A DNA stretch of 6,516 nucleotides from Ruminococcus flavefaciens (GTDB lineage: Bacteria > Bacillota_A > Clostridia > Oscillospirales > Ruminococcaceae). A model generated the notes under the pieces. The model was not told the DNA's origin and searched no databases. It worked only from the letters and a program-made list of their open reading frames with translations. Of the stretch, positions 1 through 4,945 are shown in pieces (within the stretch, counting starts at the first letter, position 1; each line of letters begins with the position of its first letter). Location: contig SFFP01000111.1 in NCBI GenBank assembly GCA_004556875.1, forward strand, positions 1-6,516, read 5' to 3'. Both the position numbers and the translations under genes were made by a program.

Positions 1-69
1 CACTAAGAAATTCAAAGCAACGATCTCATCACGCTGCCTGATATATGCCTATTTCAGATTTTGGGTATT
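1..69 (-). pseudogene. Possible decayed C-terminal remnant of the S41 peptidase gene
   Basis: Reading on in the same frame past the TAG at 70-72 gives six codons, a second TAG at 49-51, and then an open stretch to the window edge (1-48) that reads AYIRQRDEIVALNFLV. The part RDEIVALNFL resembles the last helix of S41 peptidases, which often ends in a pattern like RD-x-x-LxxALxFL. This suggests an internal deletion plus stop codons rather than a naturally short protein. The match is short and judged by eye, so it is tentative. Confidence 0.3.
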
Positions 70-1512
70 CTATGACTGCACATTTCTTGACAATTCCACC
101 GTGCTGTCACCTGCACTTATACAATTATAATTCGTGAGCACAACTGCCTTTATATCCGCAAACTCGCCGTCACCTTGTATATGATGCTCGCATATACGGA
201 CATATTCACCGTTTTTTCTTACACCAAAGCCTGTGGCATATCTCTCCTCACTGCTCAGCAAACCGCAAAGCTCATAGCCTATCTCGCCTGTTCCACCCAT
301 ATTGTTTCTCATGTCAATAATGAGATACTCCATTCCCTGCTCTCTGAGGCTTCTCAGCTTTTTTCTGAAAACTTTCCTTGCCCAGCTGCACTTTCCAGTG
401 TAAGCTGCCAGTTCATCTCTGACCTGACCTCCTGTTGATTCTGCAGTAAGCATGAGATATCCGCACTTATCATCAAGCATTTTCGTGCTGTAATTTGACA
501 TCATCAGATCACGGCGGTGCTCAGTATTATGCAGAAAAGCATCAATTGCTTCATCATATGTGCCTTCTTCTTCAAGAGCTGAAAGTGTCACTGTCTGTTC
601 CTTTCCGCTGCTGTCTATAAACGAAACATCAACACGCTCTCCGCCTGTACCTGCAAGCTCAAAAAGCGCATCTCTTTCAGCATTAGCCAGCACCGCCTGC
701 TCGTTGTCAGCAGCCATTTCCTTAACTGTCTGCAAAACAGGCTTGCCGTCCCATTCTGTTATAACAGTGCCGTCAGATATGCCAAGCTTATTTGCTTCTT
801 CCGTTGTGCAGACCGCAATGACTTCTCCGCTGTCAAGCTTTACCATTGAAAGTCCGTAGTCTCTGAGCACGAATGAAGATGGATATTTCTCAAAGTCATA
901 GTCCGCATGGACACTTATATGACCGTCGTGAAACTCATTGCAGAACATAGTGACAGCTTTCTCAAACTTGGCAGGATCTTTCGCCTTTTCTGCTTCCTTC
1001 ACCATTGGCATATACTTTTTTTCAAGCTCTGCGATATCAATATCCTTCCACTCTGTGAGCACATAGCTTTTTCCCATTTCTTTCGCCAGTGAGTGAAATG
1101 ACTTGCTGTAGCTCTGACGAGAAAAATTATGCACATTCGCCCATGATGTACAGAAGTGAAGTCCAAAATAAACAGATATTGCTCCTGCAGCCACGGCAGT
1201 CACCCTGTAACCCTTTTTGCTAAAAGAACAGATCATAGGCAGCAGTGCCAGAACAGCAATGAGATACATTGGTGTATAGTCTGAAAGCAGAAACGGTGCT
1301 CCCGAAACGTATATCAGGTAATGGACAAAGGTTATTAACAATGGTATAAAACACATTTTGCGCCATCGCTTCATTTCCTTTTCATAATACTTCCAGCGAT
1401 GATGAAGTATCGCCAGCACCAGCATTGTCAGCAGTATCAGCAAACACCATACTATATTTATTTTATTGGCTGATTCAAATTTATATCTGATCATTCCGAT
1501 GACTGACTCCAT
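70..1512 (-). CDS. Membrane-anchored S41-family (C-terminal processing type) peptidase, probably truncated at its C-terminus
   Basis: The 480-residue product begins with four probable membrane segments (about residues 18-36, 53-75, 81-96 and 103-121), so it is an integral membrane protein with its peptidase part on the far C-terminal side. Residues 215-310 look like the PDZ-like part of S41 proteins (LGISDGTVITEWDGKPV). The peptidase core follows: GYLMLTAE near 351, LIIDMRNNMGG at 397-407, and NCISAGDS at 463-470 with S466 as the expected catalytic serine. The S41 family cleaves peptide bonds with this serine; the substrate here is unknown. The protein ends 14 residues after S466, whereas family members normally continue for roughly 60-90 residues carrying the rest of the active-site fold, so it may be inactive. 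The ATG is preceded by AGGAGGGA and a consensus promoter, which supports the start. The S41 assignment is firm; truncation rather than a short variant is inferred. Confidence 0.85.
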   Translation of the reverse strand: MESVIGMIRYKFESANKINIVWCLLILLTMLVLAILHHRWKYYEKEMKRWRKMCFIPLLITFVHYLIYVSGAPFLLSDYTPMYLIAVLALLPMICSFSKKGYRVTAVAAGAISVYFGLHFCTSWANVHNFSRQSYSKSFHSLAKEMGKSYVLTEWKDIDIAELEKKYMPMVKEAEKAKDPAKFEKAVTMFCNEFHDGHISVHADYDFEKYPSSFVLRDYGLSMVKLDSGEVIAVCTTEEANKLGISDGTVITEWDGKPVLQTVKEMAADNEQAVLANAERDALFELAGTGGERVDVSFIDSSGKEQTVTLSALEEEGTYDEAIDAFLHNTEHRRDLMMSNYSTKMLDDKCGYLMLTAESTGGQVRDELAAYTGKCSWARKVFRKKLRSLREQGMEYLIIDMRNNMGGTGEIGYELCGLLSSEERYATGFGVRKNGEYVRICEHHIQGDGEFADIKAVVLTNYNCISAGDSTVELSRNVQS

Positions 1513-1516
1513 ATAT

Positions 1517-1524
1517 TCCCTCCT
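1517..1524 (-). promoter_or_regulatory. Ribosome binding site of the S41 peptidase gene
   Basis: The minus strand reads AGGAGGGA with the AGGAGG core six bases before the ATG at 1512-1510. This near-perfect anti-16S match fixes the start codon. Confidence 0.85.
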
Positions 1525-1532
1525 GTCCGGAA

Positions 1533-1553
1533 ATACAGCTTATGGAGCTGTAT
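1533..1553 (-). promoter_or_regulatory. Palindrome in the S41 leader, operator or 5' hairpin candidate
   Basis: An 8-bp perfect inverted repeat, ATACAGCT and AGCTGTAT, flanks a 5-nt spacer. It lies just downstream of the predicted transcription start (about 1561) and upstream of the ribosome binding site. It could be a repressor operator or a stem at the 5' end of the mRNA. No poly-U tract follows it, so it is unlikely to be a terminator. Confidence 0.5.
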
Positions 1554-1567
1554 AAAAACTTATACTG

Positions 1568-1596
1568 ATTATACATCAAAAGCAGTTTTATGTCAA
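1568..1596 (-). promoter_or_regulatory. Consensus sigma-A promoter of the S41 peptidase gene
   Basis: On the minus strand a TTGACA box (1596-1591) and a TATAAT box (1573-1568) are separated by exactly 17 bases. Both hexamers are perfect matches to the housekeeping consensus. Predicted transcription begins near 1561, giving a leader of about 50 nt. It shows that the S41 gene has its own promoter, independent of the dockerin gene upstream. Confidence 0.85.
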
Positions 1597-1670
1597 TGAA
1601 CAAACTGAAAACCAAAAGTCCGCACCTTCAGAGATGCGCCGATACAGAAGTATTTAAGATTTGAAGATAA

Positions 1671-1699
1671 GGCTGCGTAACCTATGCGGTTACGCAGCC
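1671..1699 (-). terminator. Perfect 12-bp stem-loop, possible terminator or dispersed repeat
   Basis: The arms GGCTGCGTAACC and GGTTACGCAGCC pair perfectly around a 5-nt loop. On the minus strand the hairpin is followed by TTATCTTC, a weak U-rich tail; on the plus strand it is followed by GAAAGC, so a minus-strand terminator is the better reading. It lies about 135 bp past the end of the dockerin gene and could be a backup terminator. The arms resemble those of the hairpin at 1800-1829, so a dispersed repeat is an alternative. Confidence 0.5.
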
Positions 1700-1707
1700 G
1701 AAAGCAC

Positions 1708-1730
1708 TGACCTCCCCCGAAAAAACTGAC
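1708..1730 (+). mobile_element. Sequence resembling the terminal inverted repeat of an IS3-family element, possible relic
   Basis: The stretch starts TGACCTCCCCCGAAAAAACT and ends TGAC at 1730. It has the look of IS3/IS150-group ends (TGA, a run of C, then AAAA and a GAC-type motif). A 12-codon ORF (1755-1793, ATG to TAA) begins 24 bp further in, about where the first transposase ORF of such elements would start, but it is too short to identify. No matching opposite end and no transposase are present in the window. The assignment comes from memory of the family's ends and is weak. Confidence 0.25.
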
Positions 1731-1799
1731 TATAAGACAATAAGAGAATTTACCATGTATGTAAACGAACGCACTGTAAAAGGTGAAATATAACGCAAA

Positions 1800-1829
1800 A
1801 CAGCTGCATAACAGAAGTTATGTAGCTGT
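1800..1829 (-). terminator. Intrinsic terminator of the dockerin metallopeptidase gene
   Basis: A 13-bp stem (ACAGCTGCATAAC with GTTATGTAGCTGT, one G-T type mismatch) encloses a 4-nt AGAA loop. It starts five bases after the stop codon of the minus-strand gene. On that strand the stem runs into TTTT (partly in the stem) and then GCG, so the U tract is short, but position and stem strength support termination. Confidence 0.7.
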
Positions 1830-1834
1830 ATCTT

Positions 1835-4609
1835 TTATACCCTGTATATCCCGCCTGCGGGGAAACTCTTTTCCCTGCCGATTATGAAGCTTTGCAGTGC
1901 CACAAGGTCTGCAACGTTCACATTGCTGTCGCCGTTAACGTCAGCCGCCGCTCTGATAGCTTTGCCGTCAAGTCTGCTCTCATCGATGACCGCTTTTCTC
2001 AGTGTTACAGCGTCAAATATATCTACTTTTCCGTCGCTGTTAAGGTCACCGATATAACCGCTTATCTTTTCCTCATTGATGTTTTCTTTCTCAGTGTAAT
2101 AATATTCCGCGTCCTTTACAGCTTTATTATATACGCGGAAATAATCCATCGAACCGTTCATATTCTCGCCTAAAAGATATGTATTTTCCGAACTCATAAT
2201 GTCCACAGGTTCGATAGTAAAATCAGCAGAAGCTGTTTTTATTTCGCTTCCGTCATTGACTTTCAGAACTGCCTTATCTCCCGAGATCAGTACGCTCACT
2301 GTCACCCATTCTCCAAGTGAATATGCGTTTTCAAGCTTAACGCTCTGCTTTGTTTTTCCGTCCGAGCCGTTAAGACTTATGATACCATTCTCAGCAGTAA
2401 GTGAAAGTTCTTTTTCTCCAGATCTTGAGCCAAATTTAAATATCCCACATTTTTCATTGCTTCTCAGAAGCACTGCTGTACGGTACTCCGCGTCATGGAG
2501 AGCCGCATAAGAGCTGTCCGCAATGATATACTGTTCTTTCGAGCCGTCAAATGTGAGCACTCCCTTTCCCGATGTAAGCGCTTCATTCCAGCTCGGATCT
2601 CCCATTGTTATGCCGAAAGTTGAAGTGTAAACATCTGCCGCCATATCTGTACTGTCAGCAGAAAATTCCAGTGCAGCCATTTGTCCGTCGGTATACGGAC
2701 GATCCTGAGCATATGCATCATAGCTTGTCCAGCCATACACAGAGCCTTTCTGAATTGTTCTTCCCGAATCGTCGTAATAGTCTCCGTCGGGCATTGCCTG
2801 TCCCGAAGCTGTACCGCTGCTGAGACAGTAAGCCACGCCCTTTACCGCTGCATCTCCGCTGACCTTATACGTGTTGAATACCAGACCGCTTTCGAGCACT
2901 CTTGCATTGTCCGATATTACTGACTGTCCCATTACACCTGCGTTATCGGCGATAATGGCGTTGTCCTTTACAACAGCGTTTTCAGCCACCACAGCATGAC
3001 CTTTGACCACTGCATTTCCCGATACCCTTGCGCTTCCCGTAACCACCGCATAGTCGTCGATGACAGCATTTCCGCTTACCTTTACGTATCCCAGTACCTT
3101 TGCGTTCGGACCTACATAAACAGAAGCGTCAACTGTTGCTGTAGATGCTACAAATCCGCCGCCGTTAGGATGAGCTTTTCCCTGTGCGGAAACATTTTTG
3201 CGCTCATGCTTCATCTCAGCGCCTGTGATAACAGCTCCCCACGGATAGCGTGTCTTGCTGAGGAAAGGATAATGGCTCTCGTCAAATTCGCCGCTGCCAT
3301 ATGCCCATGGCACTCCTATCTTCTGCCATGCTGAGCTGTCTGGAGTTGCTGTGACTGTGAGGTAAGCTTCGGCATCTCTTCCGCTGTCAAAATCAGCGGT
3401 CATTGTCTCGCCCGACTTAAAAAGCTCAGTATATCGGGTATTGCCGTCTTTCTGTTCAATAGCTATGCAGGCTCTCCAGTCTGCACCGCTTACCTTTGTA
3501 AGTCCCTCAAGAGTTACGGAGATCTTGTCGCCCTTGACCTCAAGCGGAACTATATTCACACCGAACTGCTGAGGTGCGCGTTCGGTGGGGACGGTATAGT
3601 AATTCTCTCTGCCTGATGTACTGTCGAGAACAGTATATATCTCGCCCCAGTTCCAGTCACCTGCGGCAAAAAGCTGCTGCTGACGAGCCTGATAGTCCTT
3701 TTTATGAGCAAGATCAAGAGTAGCAAGTCTCTTTGCGTAGTTGCCCAGAGTTTCCTTCATATCAGCTCCCGAAACACGCTCTATCTCAAGATATGGATAC
3801 TCGTCACGCTTTCCCTGCTGCATAAGCTCCTTTACAAAGCTGCTGCCATAACCGGGAAGGCCGTCGGGATTTTCTGTGATATACTGAAGAAATGCCCACG
3901 AAGCATAGTTATCGCGTCCGAGAATAGGCGTAAAGCACAGGTTCTTCATGTATGTCTCGAAATAGTCGGTTATTCCGCTTACCTTTCCCCACTGACTGCT
4001 GTAGTAGTCGGAATAAAGAAACTGTTCACGATACCAGTTTGCTATAGCTTCCCACCATGACTGAACGTACTTGTTTTCGTTCCAGCCAAGCTGATGTGCT
4101 GTCACAACATGACCGAATTCATGGGGCAGCACCCACGAGGGATTCGGGGAATTCTGCATTGCTCCCACACAGCAGAACATGAACGCATACCCCTGATTGT
4201 CATAGCCCATATACGCCCAGTCATCAGCAAATGGCTTCAATCCCGTACCTGAAATGTAGAAATTGACCTTATACTTGTTTCCATCGCGCAGCATCTTATT
4301 TACTGACTGCGTAGGCGGTTCCATAGAGAGGTCGTTCATGTAAACATTCCAGCAGGCTTCGAGATTTTTTGCGTTCTCTTCAAGAAAGCTTTTAGTTATC
4401 TTTGATGAGTCAGCTCCGTTTTTTCCCCATATGAACTGGAAATGCTCCGACTCCCAGCGGTTTACGTCTTCATTTGCGCACCATACATCACGGGTCATAA
4501 GTGTATCTGCCGCCTCAGCAGTTTCACTGTATGACACATAGGATACAGCACTTACAGACAGAGCCGCAGCCAGCACGGAGGCTGCCGCCTTTTTTCCATA
4601 CCTGTACAC
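1835..4609 (-). CDS. Secreted dockerin protein: DUF6055-type zinc metallopeptidase, left-handed beta-helix and LamG-like domains
   Basis: The 924-residue product has a signal peptide (basic RYGKK, alanine-rich core, cleavage near AEA-AD at 33-34). Residues about 40-330 form a metallopeptidase-like domain with HEFGH at 163-167 and WWEAIANW at 185-192. E187 lies 19 residues after the second histidine, the spacing of the third zinc ligand in gluzincins; this arrangement fits DUF6055/Svx-like proteins. Residues 330-465 look beta-rich. Residues 493-600 form a left-handed beta-helix of 18-residue coils. Residues 645-835 look LamG/concanavalin-like. The C-terminus (854-912) is a type I dockerin with two calcium loops, DLNSDGKVDIFD (855-866) and DVNGDSNVNVAD (890-901), which would dock to a scaffoldin cohesin outside the cell. 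The start is GTG, supported by AGGAGG nine bases upstream. The substrate (plant glycoprotein, glycan-linked peptide or other) is unknown. Confidence 0.88.
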   Translation of the reverse strand: MYRYGKKAAASVLAAALSVSAVSYVSYSETAEAADTLMTRDVWCANEDVNRWESEHFQFIWGKNGADSSKITKSFLEENAKNLEACWNVYMNDLSMEPPTQSVNKMLRDGNKYKVNFYISGTGLKPFADDWAYMGYDNQGYAFMFCCVGAMQNSPNPSWVLPHEFGHVVTAHQLGWNENKYVQSWWEAIANWYREQFLYSDYYSSQWGKVSGITDYFETYMKNLCFTPILGRDNYASWAFLQYITENPDGLPGYGSSFVKELMQQGKRDEYPYLEIERVSGADMKETLGNYAKRLATLDLAHKKDYQARQQQLFAAGDWNWGEIYTVLDSTSGRENYYTVPTERAPQQFGVNIVPLEVKGDKISVTLEGLTKVSGADWRACIAIEQKDGNTRYTELFKSGETMTADFDSGRDAEAYLTVTATPDSSAWQKIGVPWAYGSGEFDESHYPFLSKTRYPWGAVITGAEMKHERKNVSAQGKAHPNGGGFVASTATVDASVYVGPNAKVLGYVKVSGNAVIDDYAVVTGSARVSGNAVVKGHAVVAENAVVKDNAIIADNAGVMGQSVISDNARVLESGLVFNTYKVSGDAAVKGVAYCLSSGTASGQAMPDGDYYDDSGRTIQKGSVYGWTSYDAYAQDRPYTDGQMAALEFSADSTDMAADVYTSTFGITMGDPSWNEALTSGKGVLTFDGSKEQYIIADSSYAALHDAEYRTAVLLRSNEKCGIFKFGSRSGEKELSLTAENGIISLNGSDGKTKQSVKLENAYSLGEWVTVSVLISGDKAVLKVNDGSEIKTASADFTIEPVDIMSSENTYLLGENMNGSMDYFRVYNKAVKDAEYYYTEKENINEEKISGYIGDLNSDGKVDIFDAVTLRKAVIDESRLDGKAIRAAADVNGDSNVNVADLVALQSFIIGREKSFPAGGIYRV
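2810..3133 (-). repeat. Six 18-residue coils encoding a left-handed beta-helix inside the dockerin protein
   Basis: Residues 493-600 divide into consecutive 18-residue units starting at 493, 511, 529, 547, 565 and 583, for example VSGNAVIDDYAVVTGSAR and VSGNAVVKGHAVVAENAV. Each unit equals three hexapeptides (V-x-[GD]-[NDS]-A-x), one turn of a triangular left-handed helix. The last two units are more divergent. Such helices occur in acyltransferases and in YdcK/polymer-forming-type proteins; here it sits between the peptidase-like and LamG-like parts and may be a rigid spacer or a binding surface. Confidence 0.8.
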
Positions 4610-4618
4610 CTTTACATT

Positions 4619-4624
4619 CCTCCT
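4619..4624 (-). promoter_or_regulatory. Ribosome binding site selecting the GTG start of the dockerin gene
   Basis: AGGAGG lies nine bases upstream of the GTG at 4609-4607. The only ATG between them is followed at once by TAA in another frame, and the GTG leads directly into a good signal peptide, so the GTG is the likely start. Confidence 0.75.
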
Positions 4625-4834
4625 GTTTTTAATATCCTTAACAGTCCGCCCAAGACTACTTTTCTCTCTGACAAGAGCAAGGAAGCTTTTTCATCGAACT
4701 GCGTCCTTTACTCATCGTCAGTCAATTCCGATCTGTCCCCTTACCGAACAAATCCAATATGACACGCCTCAGTGCAAAAAGCGTTATCACCTGTATTACA
4801 AACTCCGCTGTGAATTTATCACTTTATATCTCTT
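4625..4834 (-). other. Long untranslated leader of the dockerin gene
   Basis: If transcription begins near 4834, as the promoter at 4841-4869 predicts, the dockerin mRNA carries about 225 nt before its GTG. No convincing ORF, riboswitch core, strong hairpin or terminator is visible by eye in this stretch, and no second good minus-strand promoter was found nearer the gene. It may hold a regulatory RNA element not recognisable without folding and comparison. Confidence 0.35.
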
Positions 4835-4840
4835 ATGACA

Positions 4841-4869
4841 ATTATAGCACTCATCTATCAACAATACAA
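4841..4869 (-). promoter_or_regulatory. Predicted promoter of the dockerin gene
   Basis: The minus strand carries TTGTAT (4869-4864), 17 bases, then TATAAT (4846-4841). The -10 box is preceded by TGC, giving an extended -10 (TGCTATAAT). The -35 box matches the consensus at only three of six positions, so activity would depend on the extended -10 or on an activator. Confidence 0.6.
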
Positions 4870-4890
4870 TGTAATATCAATGCTTAATTA

Positions 4891-4919
4891 TTGCAATTTG
4901 TGTACTGAAATGCTATAAT
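4891..4919 (+). promoter_or_regulatory. Predicted promoter of the sensor-GGDEF gene
   Basis: TTGCAA (4891-4896) and TATAAT (4914-4919) are separated by 17 bases, with TGC just before the -10 box (extended -10). The -35 lies within the 8-bp palindrome ATTGCAAT (4890-4897), a possible protein-binding site. Predicted transcription starts near 4926, about 20 nt before the start codon. Confidence 0.75.
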
Positions 4920-4933
4920 GAAATAAATATATC

Positions 4934-4940
4934 GGGAGGT
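4934..4940 (+). promoter_or_regulatory. Ribosome binding site of the sensor-GGDEF gene
   Basis: GGGAGGT, with the GGAGG core six bases before the ATG at 4946, supports this start. No in-frame upstream extension could carry a DNA-binding domain, because the promoter lies immediately before it. Confidence 0.8.
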
Positions 4941-4945
4941 GCGGT

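Noticed and set aside
1755..1793. A 12-codon ATG-to-TAA ORF on the plus strand as a real small gene
   Set aside because: It is very short, lacks a good ribosome binding site, and is best explained as chance or as a fragment of an IS-like relic.
2810..3133. CRISPR array or tandem DNA repeat
   Set aside because: The periodicity is at the protein level (18 residues); the DNA units are divergent, have no spacers and lie in an open coding frame.
2996..3334. Plus-strand open frames lying opposite the dockerin gene
   Set aside because: They have no ribosome binding sites, show cysteine- and serine-rich compositions typical of antisense reading, and overlap a well-supported gene.
1835..4609. S41 and dockerin genes as one operon
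   Set aside because: They are 322 bp apart with a terminator hairpin after the dockerin gene and a separate consensus promoter before the S41 gene.
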